From Lenzites betulinus (lineage: Eukaryota; Basidiomycota; Agaricomycetes; Polyporales; Polyporaceae), in contig JABYQU010000006.1 of the NCBI GenBank assembly GCA_022264855.1, positions 496,001 through 560,000 of the forward strand: DNA of 64,000 nucleotides, given 5' to 3'. Under the pieces are notes generated by a model. It saw only the letters and a list, made by a program, of their open reading frames with translations, was not told where the DNA came from and ran no database searches. Both the position numbers and the translations under genes were made by a program. Shown in pieces: positions 49,808-61,477 of the stretch (within the stretch, counting starts at the first letter, position 1; each line of letters starts with the position of its first letter).

Positions 49808-51404
49808 TCACAGTTGAGGCACAAGCTTGGCAGCGGGAGGTAGGACGGCGACAAGAACGCGGGCGCTGAACCGGTACGGCCACAGCACTGCGTCCTGAGC
49901 ATACTCGAATGCATGCTGACGGTATGTGGGCTTGACGATCCGCGGGCGGCCTGTAGACGAAGACCCGCTCTTGCTGCGGCTCCTGCTGCGGCTGCCATCC
50001 TTGTCGGAGACAAACGTGCCCTCAGAGTCCGAGTCATTCGCTTCCGGGATCGTGGCCAGAGTGGGCACAACATGAGCAAGGTGCTTCTCGCGCTCTGGGC
50101 TGCGTATGCGGGGGCCGAGTATGGACGTCGTGCCTACAGTACCGTGGGCGTCCGGCGAGGTTGTGGGTGTTTTGGCGTCGCGAGGATCCTCGAGACCGAG
50201 CATCCACAACACTTGGGGAAAGTACAACACCCTGCGGGCAAGCGACCAGAAATGCGCGCGCGCCTGTGCAAACAAGACTGCCTTCTCCGGGAAGCGGAAC
50301 CCAGCGGCCTCGATCGCGGTGATGTCCTTCCTCCTGCGCTCCTCTAGCTGCAGGAGCCCGAGCTCGACGGCGGAGATGCGAGCGGACATCGCGGAGCGTG
50401 CTGTGTCGGCCTTGCGCTCGTTACGCTTCGTGCTGCGCTCGACGTCGCCGATGACCTCGCTGAGGTCGTCGCACACCTCCCGGAGTTGTTCGCCGCGCTT
50501 CAGGCCCTCGCGCAGTTCGTCGACTTCTTGCTCAAGGGCATCGATACGCTGCAGTGCGAGGTCGAGGGCGCGTTGGGTCTCCTCCTGTGCATGAGCGATA
50601 GTCTCTTCCGTCGGGGTGTGAAGCGCGTCGTGCAGTTCCTGTGTGCGCTCGCTCAATCGGTTTACGAGGTGTGTCCAGGGCCGGATCCCGGTGGCGAGAA
50701 CGAAAAGCGTGGTGCTAAACCAAGAAAGAGTGTTGCTGTCTCCAAGGGCCCCGAGTACGTAGCGGAGAAAGGTGGCTCCAACGAAAGGCGAGGAGACTGC
50801 GAGGACGAGGTAGAAGAGCTCATGTCGGCGTAGCTCGGTCTCCGCCAGTGCAATGAGATGTGCGACCTTCTCATCGTCGTGCTTCTTTGACGCCTGACGC
50901 TGCGGCTGCTTGCGCGGCCGAGCGGACATGTAAAGCTGCCAGGGAACTGATACAAATAAACATGAGCTGCTACACACAAGAACACGGACGCAAGGACGTA
51001 CTCTCGACAATCTGGTGCAGGTAAAATATGAGCAGGACGATGAGGAAGAGGTTCTTGATGTGGTCCCCGCCCGTTAACCAGTTCCCAATGGGAGAAACGA
51101 GGGCAACAATGATCGAGAGGTCCAAGTCTGCCCAGGAGCCCGCTCTCTTTGCAGAGGTCTTGTGGCTCGCCGACTGAGCTCGCGGCACCGGAGCAGAAGC
51201 CCTCGCCTTCCCTTTGGTGTCTCGTACCACGGGAGGCGAAGGGGACCTGTTCAACGCACTCGCGTACTCGTCGTCGCTGCTCGACACCTCCAGTTCGCTC
51301 CCGCTCTCCTCGTCCGCGTACTCGTGCCGGCTGAATGACGTCGGTGCCGGTGACATCGCCAGTGCCCGACGCGAGGGTCCCGCTTGCGCTGCGCTGCTCG
51401 ACAT
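49808..51404 (-). CDS. membrane-anchored coiled-coil protein, function unknown
   Basis: Two exons, 51404-51002 and 50946-49808, join in phase 1 to give 513 residues. The first 95 residues are Ser-rich and disordered, with an acidic SGSELEVSSSDDEYAS. Hydrophobic segments follow at about residues 112-132 (NLFLIVLLIFYLHQIVE), 180-200 (ELFYLVLAVSSPFVGATFL) and 212-226 (TLFVLATGIRPW). A coiled coil (residues about 240-335) is rich in Glu and Leu, with ALEQEVDELREGLKRGEQLR and ERSTKRNERKADTARS. The C-terminal region has a basic RSRSRSKSGSSST stretch and ends in another hydrophobic segment (SARVLVAVLPPAAKLV). The layout suggests an organelle or ER membrane protein with a cytosolic coiled coil. I do not recognise the family. 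Confidence 0.75.
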
Positions 51405-51999
51405 GGCCAGAAAGATAAGGGGAGAGAAAAAGATGCAGGCGAGGCACCTGCACGGATGGCGTTAAGAAGGGATGCGCAGGCGGTGGGAACGTGCAAGCCT
51501 CGAGGTTGCGTTCGGAATCAGGGTATACGTACGCGCAGGCCCGCAGGGTCGGATGTGTCGACACGCCTTGCAGCACCTAGACAAGCTGGAGGATTCCAAG
51601 AGGGTCGCCGGAGCACATCGCCGGAGTTCGTGGCGGTCAAAGTTCAAGAATGGGTTGGGCGCGGTCGTGTGATCGTATTGGGCGGGAACGAACGAAGACG
51701 TTGCGGAGCGCCCATATAGGCGGGGAATGCGGGGAATGCGGGGAAAGGCAACTTTGCCACATATATTGATGCATGAAATATCTGCTACAGGCGATATGCT
51801 ACACAGAGGAATGATACAAATTGAAGGAGGGGGAAGGAAGGTATCGGAATTTGGTAAAAAAAGAGGGAATGGACGTGAAAGATGCTCTGAGCTAGATATG
51901 TGCAGTCGAAACATTAGGACGTGGAGGACGAATCGATACACATGGCTTGTGATAGAGTGCATGAGGTCGGAGTGCCTGCCCGAACACTACTCAGGACAT
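51405..51999. other. intergenic
   Basis: 595 bases with the promoter of the coiled-coil gene and the 3' flank of receptor 2. Nothing specific is seen. Confidence 0.5.
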
Positions 52000-53873
52000 T
52001 CAGTCTGTTTCCTTCACCACGGTCATATAGATCCCTCCGGAAAGACCCCCGTCGGAGCCATTACGTCTCGCGCGCGAGCTCGCGCTCAGGCTTCTGGGAA
52101 TCTGGAGCAGGTCCCTGCTGCGGACCTTCCGGATGTGCTGAGGAACCGCAAGCCCGGGGCCCGCGGAGCCGGTCGCGCTGTCTTGGAATGGCGCGGGGCC
52201 GTATGCCTCGTCGTACACAAGCGAGCCGATGCTGATCATCGAGGATGCAAAACTCCCCGTGAAAGATGAGACACTTTCAGGACGCGAAGACGAGGAGGAC
52301 GCTACAGGAGCGGACTCGGGTTCGGGGATGGGAGACGGAGGGGAAACAGTGATGGGAGTATTCGGAGAAGGCGTGCGCGGAGACGTTGGGATGGTGGAGG
52401 GCGGCAGGGGCCACGGACCGGTGAGGAGCGAGCTGGGGCGAGGCGCCGCGATCTTGTGTCCTCCTTCTTTCGGAGGACTCGGGGTGCGTACAGGAGCGAT
52501 AGGCGGGGATACGCTTCCGCTCCGTTGCCCGGGCTGGTAGATGACAGGGAGGGGGGCCAGCGGGAGACCCAGAGCCGAACGCCCCGTAGGCGACTCGATA
52601 TACGTGAGAGTCGACCGCACGAAGGGGTCCTCCTGATCGGACACCGCGAGAGTCGATTGAGAGGCCGCGTCGGGGATGGCAAGCGGCGCGAGCTTGACCT
52701 TCGCAGGAGCTGCCGGACGCCACGTGTCGTCCCAGCCCGACTTCATCTCGTGCATCGATACAGGCGAGGAAAGGGTGCTGTAGAGTGTCTGTCCACTGAG
52801 GCCTTTCGTCTGCGCGAAGGCGTCGTTCGCAGACTCCCGAAAAACCTTCCGACGGAACCAGCTGGGCAGCGCGCCGTAGACTGTAGAGTGCTCGTCGTGA
52901 AGTCCGGAGAAGAATACCAGGCCTGTCATGGAGACAAAGATGAGGGTACACGCCGGGATTACCCACCACTCCACCTCGATTCTCTTGAGGTCAAGGCGAG
53001 AAGATGCGGGGATGATGAAGACCTGTGACATCTGAGCGTGCACGTCGTTCCAGCTCTCTACGGTCCATGCCTGAAGGCCCCCGACGGAGACGATATGGGC
53101 TGCCATGGAATAGAGGGTGACGGAGAAGGAGACCAAGCCGATGAAGACTGAAATGGCGAGGGGTCGGATAAAAGCCAGAGGGCTGACTCGGGGGGCGTCC
53201 TGCATGTGGCTGAAAAAGAAGAGGCCGCTATCCAGGCGGGCGTGGACCGCTAGAACGGCGGCGATGAAAGTAATGATGCAAATGACAAGTGGCGGGATCC
53301 ACATGAAGATAATCGAGAGCGAGGATGTGTGTATGGAGGCGGTGCAACCAAAGTTCGTGGCGACGTCGAAGCGATGAGGCTGCACTATTATGTCTATCGC
53401 CACAACATATTAGCGTCTCTTCACTCAGACGGCAGCAAGTACTCACGAAGGATTATATAGACTATCGGGAGGACCAGGCATAGCATAACGTCCGTCGTAA
53501 GTGTTGGCGCTTTGCGTATCGTCTCTCGCCCAAGGGCGCACCGGCGCAATTTCAGGACCAACGCAAGCGCAGATCCTGGAAGTGCAAGCTGGGCAGCGAG
53601 AAGCACTCTCGTCACTTCCCATTAGACTGTCAGCATCGACAGGCGATGTGGATAAGCTTGAAATCAAACACTACCTATATCACACCATGCAGGGATATGA
53701 ACGGCATCGTTTCCTGCCCATACCAGGGTGTTGACGCCGTGGATGATATTGCAGCAGATCAGCCAAGCCGCCAGCGACGCGACGGGGATATTTCGTGAGG
53801 ACACGAAAACGGGCGCCACAAGCACCAGCGCGGCGACGCCGAGGAACGAAATCGCAGGAAGCTCAGCTCGCAT
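52000..53873 (-). CDS. STE3-type pheromone receptor (receptor 2), divergent
   Basis: Three exons close in frame: 53873-53675, 53614-53447 and 53393-52000, giving 586 residues. Helix 1-2 has ICCNIIHGVNTLVWAGNDA followed by IPAWCDIVTRVLLAAQ, the STE3 first-loop block. After helix 3 the usual QGHRFD motif is replaced by VQPHRFDVATNFGC. Helices 4-7 follow in one exon with FIRPLAISVFIGLVSFSVTL, the loop WNDVHAQMSQVFIIPASS and WWVIPACTLIFVSMTGLVFF. The helix 7 end lacks the FFGFxxEA block of the other receptors. The cytoplasmic tail is very long (about 290 residues), Pro/Ser-rich, with SPPIAPVRTPSPP, TIPTSPRTPSPNTP and SSSSSRPESVSS. It has two introns against four or more in the neighbours. It is a STE3 family member by overall layout, but its ligand class may differ. 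Confidence 0.9.
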
Positions 53874-56832
53874 CTCCTAGTGGACAGACTGAGGCCGCCA
53901 ACAGATAAACCAAGGTAGCGCGTGAGGATCGCGAGCGTGAGCGGGGGAGAGGGAGGAGGAGTAAACGTGGAAGGACTCGAGAGGTTTGGGTATATTCGGG
54001 AGCAGCGAAGAAAGGTACTGTTTGAGCATGGCACGGAGACTGTTGTCAATTTGACCGAGGAGAGGAACGAGGAGCGCCTACTGAGTAGCGAGAGCGTGGT
54101 GTAAAAACAAGGATGCACATCTCGAGCACAAGATGAATGCAGCGGGGTGTCCTCGAGCGCCGGGCGAGGCGCAGAGACAGAGCTTCTAGTCCGTTGCAGT
54201 CTGGTGTCGTGACGCCGAGTGCGGGTCCAGTCGGAGGGAAAACATAAGTGAACGTCCAAAAGAGGACGTGCCTTTGCTGGTGCCAAGAAAGGCAGTTAGT
54301 ATGCCAGAGTCAAAAGCGGAAGAGTCTGTAGAACAAGGCATCATTGTGAGAACATATGGCCTATGAGACAACCCGACGTATTCGGTCTCAAAGACACGCC
54401 CGAGTCATACAGCTCCAGGGCAAGACACCGTCAGTGAATGACATCATCTGATGAGCGACAACTAGCGATCATAAGGGCTCGCAGTAGATAGTCGCACGCG
54501 TATTTGCATGACTTCGTAGTGCCCATTACACTATTACATGTGTAAGATAGTATCTTGACAGAGGGGCAACGTGTGAGCTTACTATGTCTTTGTAATTGTA
54601 ACATCACTCTGAATCACATACTGCCTTTTGTGTCTGGCCAATGCCGCAACTACCGAAAAAATCTTGTGTTGCGATTTTGAATGATGCCACACTCACTGAT
54701 TGCATTAACGTGCAAACAGCAGGGGACGACGTGGCAGTAGGAGATGAGAAGCGTGGGAACCGTTGTGCGCCACAAGGCTACTGAACGCACACCGCGCGCG
54801 CCTATTACTAGTCTGGACCCCAAAGTGCCGTCAACTCCGATGATTATTCATCACTACTTGAAGTAGCATCCGAAGCTTGCGTTCGACGCATTGCGACATG
54901 GTAAACCCAGCCTGACATGTGTCAGACATGCCCCTGTGCAATTTGAGATAGGAGTCTAGGACGTCAACACGTCTAAGTTTCCATTGATATTGATGCGCAG
55001 TAACGATTTACTGCAGGTTGTAACCGTGGTATACGCAGTACTGTACTAGGAATCATCGACATCCACGGGCCTATGCACAACTTGATACAGATTTAAATAT
55101 TAAAAGCTCGAGCTTGACTTCTTGCGGCCTTGGCATACCCTGCGCGACTTCCTGCTATCTCGGAGAAGCGCTGAAGGTTACTAAGGAGTCTTTTACTCAC
55201 GTCATCTACGACCGATCTTCGATTTTCCTTTGTGAGCGGCGTTTGTCAGTACTAGTCTGTACTAGTGCATGCAGTCAGAGCACTTGGCGTTCTGCTGCTT
55301 TCCGCTATTTTCGGGGTGACTAGCAGCGTCGATCACGATCGATCGGGTCAGAAGAAGTTGCGACTGCAGTGACGTCATCAGCGAAGATGTGGACGTCCAA
55401 TGGATCGAAATACTTCGAGTGTGGTTAACTATCGTAGCTTGTGCTTGTCACGGTATAGTAGTACTACTCTTGTACGTACTGCGATGTGGCTCGGATGTAA
55501 CAGAGCTCTGGACTGATATAATCAGTGATTTGTCCTTCCGGTCCCAGCACTTTGGAAGAATACGGCGCCAGGCCAGTCGCGCTTACCTGCCGTGGCTTGG
55601 ATCAAGCACTAAATGTACAGTCCCAGGAATATCCCAGATCTGAGCTGGTCTTTCTAAAGGGCAAAGGGCGTTGGAGAGCGCGATTGTCCACCGCATCGAT
55701 CATAATGGAAGCTTTCAATAAGCAGTGCACTGCATCTCGATAAACCATTCGGCCCATTGTCATCCTGCCGCCTTGGTTCAACGCGGGAGCGCCCATTGTT
55801 CGCGCCATGGCGATGATATGTCAGGCTGCCGCGAGGCAGCCCAAACAGCCGCAAAGCAGAACTGGATAAATTCGGCCAACTGCCGTCTCACCTGCTCGTC
55901 TCCTACTACCATGATCCGTGTGGCCGGGCGTGCCCCTTGAACCTGAGGGGCGGACTGGACTTGGGATTGTCGCAGCTGTGGAGCTTTGGGAGCTCGCCAT
56001 GGGCGGCGACTTGACCATGGTTGTGTTGTGCTCGGATCTCGTCCGCTCCGACTCTCTTACTCCTTGCGATCGCTGTGGCCTCCATGACTATACCGGATCC
56101 ACTGCTGCTTCATACTGAAACCTCAATGCTTGTGCACGGATGAATTCGTCCGCCGTAGTCGGAATGAGCCTCCGTCGTGTCGCCATTGCTGCGCACGAGT
56201 GTGGTTAGCCGCGCCCAGCGACGACTAGTATGGAGCCACTCACCGCGATGCAACCCAACCCCCTGAGAGGCAAGATGTGAAGACGTTGACGACTGGGGTG
56301 AACGGAACGATCGCACGAAACAATCTATACCAGCAAATGTAACAACAGCGAACACTTGCAAGTCGAAGCAGACTATCACACATTGCACGACACCATGACG
56401 AGAAAAGGAACGTGTATTGCGGGGGTACAGTCCGCGAGCGCAAGGCCAATAATAATAATACAACGGGAACACATAATCGAAGGGAAAGAAGCAAACTACA
56501 GAAGGAGCGTGAGGGTGGGGCAAATAATCTACGGGCACGAAGCCAGTACTGGTGCCCAGCACCGCGCGATAGCTGAGGCAGGAAGACCAGGTTAGACAAC
56601 ATCACACTGCGCTATCGGCCACTCAAACTCACCGAATAATATAACAATAAGAATAGAAATCCGAGGACAATCCATGAAGCGAACGAAGAGGGAAGGGATA
56701 CGAGAGGCAGCAGCTGTGACTTAACGATCGCAACGGCTTAGCCCAAGTCCCATCAAGTCAGAGGAAATTAGGTACGTACCATTTCAACAGCAATGAAGCT
56801 GGGCTACCATCAGCTACGGCCGGCTGCAACCG
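53874..56832. other. 3-kb intergenic region inside the mating-type cluster
   Basis: No supportable gene. The first 400 bases on the minus strand are probably the leader of receptor 2 (CT-rich). The middle (54400-55900) is AT-rich with many short frames and no CAAX-ending precursor on either strand. Such gene-poor, rapidly changing spacers are usual in B loci and may hold remnants of lost genes, but none can be named. Confidence 0.5.
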
Positions 56833-56985
56833 CTACGCGATGACGCAGTAGAAGTGGCCGGACGCAGTAGGTGTGTGCTCAAATTCGACGGGGACGTCGG
56901 AGAGCGGACATGTGAGCGCGGGCTCTTCGGATACGGTGATAGTGCTGTCGCCGAAGAGGTCGTCGAGAACATCGAAAGTATCCAT
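56833..56985 (-). CDS. pheromone precursor 1 (CAAX, CVIA)
   Basis: A single uninterrupted 50-residue frame begins MDTFDVLDDLFGDS and ends with Phe-Tyr-Cys-Val-Ile-Ala and TAG. CVIA is a CAAX box for farnesylation, proteolysis of the last three residues and carboxymethylation. A Glu-His pair at residues 36-37 is a usual processing site in basidiomycete precursors. Cleavage there would release a 10-residue peptide (residues 38-47) with C-terminal farnesyl-Cys. Family length is 40-80 residues. The small size, MD-F start and position beside receptors support the call. The matching receptor on a compatible mate cannot be named from sequence. Confidence 0.9.
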   Translation of the reverse strand: MDTFDVLDDLFGDSTITVSEEPALTCPLSDVPVEFEHTPTASGHFYCVIA

Positions 56986-57827
56986 GATGGAGAAAGATAG
57001 CGGTGGGGGTAGTGTGTTGAGTGCGAGGTGGATGGTAGAGCGGGGCGCTGTGAGCGAGAACTCGAGTGGATGTGCGAGGTGATAGAGCTTGGAGGGCGTA
57101 TCGGTTGGAGGTGCAGTATAAGCTTGTGGGGCTTATACATAAAATGGGGGGTGATTGGGGCGTCAAATTCAGACAATGAGAGACGTCTGTCGGTCGATGA
57201 GGACAATTGCTCTCCAAGTTTCGGCCGAGATTTGCGATGCTTTGAGGTACAAGGGAAGCGGTTCGTTGCATCAGGAGACATGGATCCAGGCTCGGCGACG
57301 ACACTCACCAGGTGCTCGGAAACCAATGCAAGTGCTTGGGATGCAAATAGAGGCTTCACGCAGGAGCTTGAGAGGAGGAGCAGTGGTCGATTGTTGCACG
57401 AAAGCGGGAGGTTATGAATACGGATTACCAAATTTGTATATATTTGGCTTCCAGCTCGTACACAAACACCCCACTCTAAGGTCCGGTTAACCTCGTGATA
57501 CTTTTATGTTCAAGCTCCGCAACACTTTTGATAGGGAAGGCCTTGGGCCACATCAATAGCGACCTTTCGGAGTTTGATCATTGTGTGTGGCCATGTTTGG
57601 AGACCTGTTACGCGCGCGCCGTTCCATTGTCCATTGTTTGCTCAAGCGGTCTCTCGCCTATTACGGCACCGTGCCTAAGCATGTAGTGCTGCTATAAATC
57701 GTGGACGGATCCCTGATAACGATAACTCATTTGCCCCTACTTCTCTTCGTCGCAATCGCGCACCCTAACCAACACATCGACTTCAACGTCTAAACGTTCA
57801 CCACAACTCACTCACTCCTTGTTCGCC
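56986..57827. other. divergent spacer between pheromone precursor 1 and 2
   Basis: 842 bases between two divergently transcribed precursor genes, carrying both promoters. A pyrimidine-rich leader with cacaactcactcactcc precedes the start at 57828. No other gene is seen. Confidence 0.5.
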
Positions 57828-58013
57828 ATGCTGGACGAATTCATCACACTCTCCCTCTCAATCATACATCCCGGGCAGCCTAGCTCGCCTGAGGAAGGGG
57901 ATGACCCATTTGCCTCTCCCCCGGTCACTCCCAGCGACTGCGAATTCCCCATCGACCACGAGCACGCCTCAACGTCACCATCGTCGCCCGCCTTCTTTTG
58001 CATCATCGCTTGA
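57828..58013 (+). CDS. pheromone precursor 2 (CAAX, CIIA)
   Basis: A single frame of 61 residues begins MLDEFITLSLSIIHPG, has an acidic middle SPEEGDDPFAS and ends Phe-Phe-Cys-Ile-Ile-Ala followed by TGA. CIIA is a farnesylation CAAX box. Glu-His at residues 45-46 is the probable processing site and gives a 12-residue mature peptide (residues 47-58) rich in Ser and Pro. It starts at the ATG at 57828. A slightly longer upstream frame lacks an ATG in good context. Confidence 0.92.
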   Translation: MLDEFITLSLSIIHPGQPSSPEEGDDPFASPPVTPSDCEFPIDHEHASTSPSSPAFFCIIA

Positions 58014-58777
58014 GCGTTGCCCGCAGGCTCGCCCCCGTCCTCATCCCCGCTATCATGCTATCGTCTTGCTTTGCTTGTCTAGTGAGTGTACTACAGTGCT
58101 TATTGTAGTGACGTCGCTTACGCTTTCTTCCGCAGTGTTTATTGATATCTATTCGCATGCGCAATTGCCATGCTTCCGGGTATTGCAGGACGTGTAGAGT
58201 TGCGGAGTTAGGACGCACCTCTCGTGTATCCAGCAGGGATCACGTAGTACGGTTTTGGGGTCGGGTTGGGCGTTGTATATCGTGCTGTGTTGTAATCATA
58301 GGCATCTTACCAACGGATTCTTTTCCCATTGATCCTTCTGAACTGCTTGAGGTTGTTACTGGCGTGCCTGGTTTTGGTAATGGGCACAAACAGTACTTAG
58401 TCTGTGCGCGCGACGCGTATATACTTTGTATGCCTGTCTTATGCGAGAGATGTGCGTCGAACGCGAGCACGACGTCTAAGGCCTGAGGTTTGCGTGCAGC
58501 GCTGTGGCCAGAATCTCGGTCAGTGTATCATGATACCCTCCTATAGAGATTGCGGCACGCATTAACTAACGAGCCTGGCAACCACTGCACCAGGGAGCGA
58601 ATCACGGAATGACTTAACACGGAGCTACATTTTACATGCCATAGTGTGCAGGCTTTCAATCGTGGTACCGGTGACAGCCTCATCTTCGAGAACAGCGGGT
58701 CGTGAAGTATCATGTTACAGAGTAGGGTAGCGGCTATCGATACAGGGGTTTGTGGTATATATAGCGAGGAGGAAATC
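58014..58777. other. spacer between precursor 2 and receptor 3 (convergent)
   Basis: 764 bases, 3' flanks of two convergent genes. Short frames show no domain or CAAX end. Confidence 0.5.
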
Positions 58778-60529
58778 TTAGACGGATCGATGAGGGAATG
58801 AAAATGGGGTGGGAGGCTCCGAAGTCTCCTCCACTTGCAGCGAAATGAACGATGGTACGCGCGCACCATATGCCGCTTCGATGTCCGTGAAAGACAGCGA
58901 CTGCGCCGACTGCTCGGAGTCATGGCTGAAGGTGGAATCGGTAGGCGAGGGACCCGCGGCGATTATAGACGATAGCGGCGAGAGCGGTGACATGGGTGGC
59001 GAGAAATGGGGAAGCTCGGGAACGACGTCTTCCGGGCAGTCGACAATGTCTCGACGAATGAAGCGGTCGTGAATGGGCGTCGTGGACTCCGATGGGAGTG
59101 TAGTCGCGGAGGGGAGGCCTCGGTACGTCGCCAAATCCTTTTCGTCGTGAAAAGACGATACGGAGGAGCACAAGGAGTGAGATCTATTTATATGCGCAGC
59201 TGTATGCAAGCCGTAAGGAGGAAGAGGATCGACGTTGGACGAGGTTTTCGTAGGGGAGGACATGTTGCTACAACATAGAGCGTCAACTAATATCCACGGG
59301 CTGCAGAGTAGGGGTAAACATACCCAAGTGACTGCATGCCGCTCTTCTCATCGGCACGCGCGTTGCTAACACCGAGCTTGACCCGGAGGAAGCGGAAACC
59401 CTTGGAATAGTTGCGCCGCGCTTCACTAGCGACGCCGAAGTAGATAAAGAAGATGATAGCGCATGCAGGAGACAGCCATTGGTTGAGTTCGCGAACCACG
59501 ACGGACGTTGGATTCGCTCGCCAGTTCACGGCAGCGATCTGTTCGATGCGCCCGAAGTCGAAGTGGGTATCGGACCAGCTGATCCACGGGCCGAGGGGTT
59601 GAGTGGTAGCGTTCACATAGATAGCGTAGCTCGAGACTGGAATCATGAGCAGGAGGGAGGTGGTAGAAAGGGCCATTAACCGGAAGTAACGTCCCAACGT
59701 CAGCGAGGAGGTCTTGGAAGCCAAGTATTCGTTGAACTGCACGCGGCGCCTATTGAACTCAAGTAAGGATAGAACTATAATGCGATTTAGTTCGACACGT
59801 TCGGAGACAGTGCAAAGATCACTCAGCAACGCACCGCAATATATAGAAGCAATCAACCCAAGCACGAGGGGCCACCAGTCCACCAGGAAATAAGTCAACA
59901 AAGTGTTGTAGAGCGCTGGAAAACAGCCCAGTTCTTGCAGGATGTTGTAACGGTGTCCTTGTACGACGTATGCTGCACATACAGTTTCAGCCGAGTAGTC
60001 ATTACGGCAGTGGAAGTATCACTTACATAGAGCCGCAATCAAGAGTGGAAACAGGACGCAGATCAGTGAGTCTATGATCACGGCGCGGCGTTTCTATCAT
60101 CTTTCATGAGAATCGCATATCGAGGTTGGTTATACCCGTCAACGTACCTCGGACCTCGTCACCATCACTGCCTGTGCTCGTGATATCCTAAACAATCGCT
60201 GGTTGATGCGCATAGCTGCAGCAGGAATGCCCACAGACGCAGCGATTGTGATACGGGTGGCTACGTTATTATCAGCATGTGAATGACGTTCTGTGACAAT
60301 GAGCAAGCTCTGACTCACAGATGTCGCACCAGATAGGTGCGTGGTCGATTGCGTCCCGTGCCCAGACCACGGTATTCACGAAACCATTCAAACATGAGAG
60401 CGCTGTCCAAATCATATAATAGCATGTGGCGGAGTTCCAAGCTTCAAGGTGCCACGGAAGAGGGACGAGGGCGAGAACAAACCCGAGGAAGGCAAAGACA
60501 GGAAAGAGAGGGTAAGTAGGATCTACCAT
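58778..60529 (-). CDS. STE3-type pheromone receptor (receptor 3)
   Basis: Six exons close in frame: 60529-60319, 60260-60148, 60093-60027, 59972-59835, 59774-59324 and 59267-58778, giving 489 residues. Motifs in order are VPLPWHLEAWNSATC, NTVVWARDAIDHAPIWCDI, NQRLFRIS, YVVQGHRYNILQELGC, GRYFRLMAL, LGPWISWSDTHFDFGRIEQ and the helix 7 block IIFFIYFGVASEARRNY. The last exon encodes a 160-residue tail with TPIHDRFIRRDIVDCPEDV and many Ser/Pro. The intron between SE and KRR (60147-60094) is absent from receptors 1 and 4. With precursor genes on both sides it is the best candidate for a mating-type-specific receptor. It would bind a partner strain's farnesylated peptide and signal through a G protein to nuclear migration and clamp formation. 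Confidence 0.96.
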
Positions 60530-61300
60530 GACGGCTTGAGGAGAGCGAACGATGTGCAGGAGGGCTAACAGGAGAGATGCAGACCAGACTGAGAGCATCC
60601 ATCTTTGCTATATCGCAAGTAGCCTCTGCGTGGGCTTGTTTGTGCAACGAAAGCGGATTGACCCTCGAGCACACAGGACAATGAACAATGAGAACATGCG
60701 AGCCGCCTCGCGCGGCGCGGGCGCGGGTCCTCCAGCGCCTATTTGATCTGCCCAAACAACCACACATATCAGACACATAGCGGATCAATTCAGGGGGGAT
60801 TTATCGTCAGCTCCGGCCCCACTCCGAATTGATTCCCCCATGGGATCTGAGAGCCTTGTAATCATAAACCAGCTTGCGAGCTTCGGAGAATTTGGGGATC
60901 GGCGTGGTCTCTCCTCTCATCATCGCGCAAAGTTGTTACAAACATAGTGATATACCCTAGACCAGCCGGTTTGCTAGGCGGCGGCTAGCAACGACGGCGG
61001 TCCGTGCGACGGTCGGATATTTTACCGATATCGATATTTCGCGGAGTTGAGCATCTTGGCATTATCCGCCGTTTTGGGCTAACAAAACAAGTTCCTGATC
61101 TCCATTGTCCTGGCCACCTCAGTAGTACTAAGCCTGCCTGTCTCTGTGCATTACAGGATCTTACAGACAATAGTCGCGGTTCCTCCTTATATCGCCGGGA
61201 TAAGATCGCTCAGTCTCATCTCCACTGCCCAGCCCTCGCCTATCGCAACAACCAGCCCATCCTCACAATCGTCGCACCCACTACATTCTTCCTCTTCTCA
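60530..61300. other. divergent spacer between receptor 3 and pheromone precursor 3
   Basis: 771 bases carrying both promoters. Nothing coding is supportable. The immediate 5' flank of precursor 3 is CT-rich. Confidence 0.5.
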
Positions 61301-61477
61301 ATGGACGAATTCTCCATCATCATCGTCACCATAGGGGACACCTCCATCGACACCCCTTCGCATCCTTTCCCCTCTTCGCCGAATTTCTCTGCGCACGCAG
61401 CCCTCGTGCAGTCCACGTCAGTTCCCGTGAACGAGGACCAGATGAACGGGTACAACAGCTATTGCATCATTGCATGA
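61301..61477 (+). CDS. pheromone precursor 3 (CAAX, CIIA)
   Basis: A single frame of 58 residues begins MDEFSIIIVTIGDTSID and ends Tyr-Asn-Ser-Tyr-Cys-Ile-Ile-Ala with TGA. CIIA is a farnesylation CAAX box. An Asn-Glu-Asp at residues 44-46 sits where the family processing pair is expected. Cleavage after it would give a 9-residue peptide (residues 47-55, starting Gln-Met-Asn-Gly). The N-terminus shares MDEF with precursor 2 (MLDEF). The gene lies between receptor 3 (divergent) and receptor 4 (tandem). Confidence 0.92.
   Translation: MDEFSIIIVTIGDTSIDTPSHPFPSSPNFSAHAALVQSTSVPVNEDQMNGYNSYCIIA

Noticed and set aside
54400..55900. Search for a fourth pheromone precursor in the spacer
   Set aside because: No Cys-aliphatic-aliphatic-X-stop end preceded by a short open frame with ATG was found on either strand.
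56110..56562. 150-codon minus-strand frame between receptor 2 and precursor 1
   Set aside because: No recognisable domain, no CAAX end, unusual Tyr/Phe runs from an AT-rich microsatellite-like stretch. Probably non-coding.
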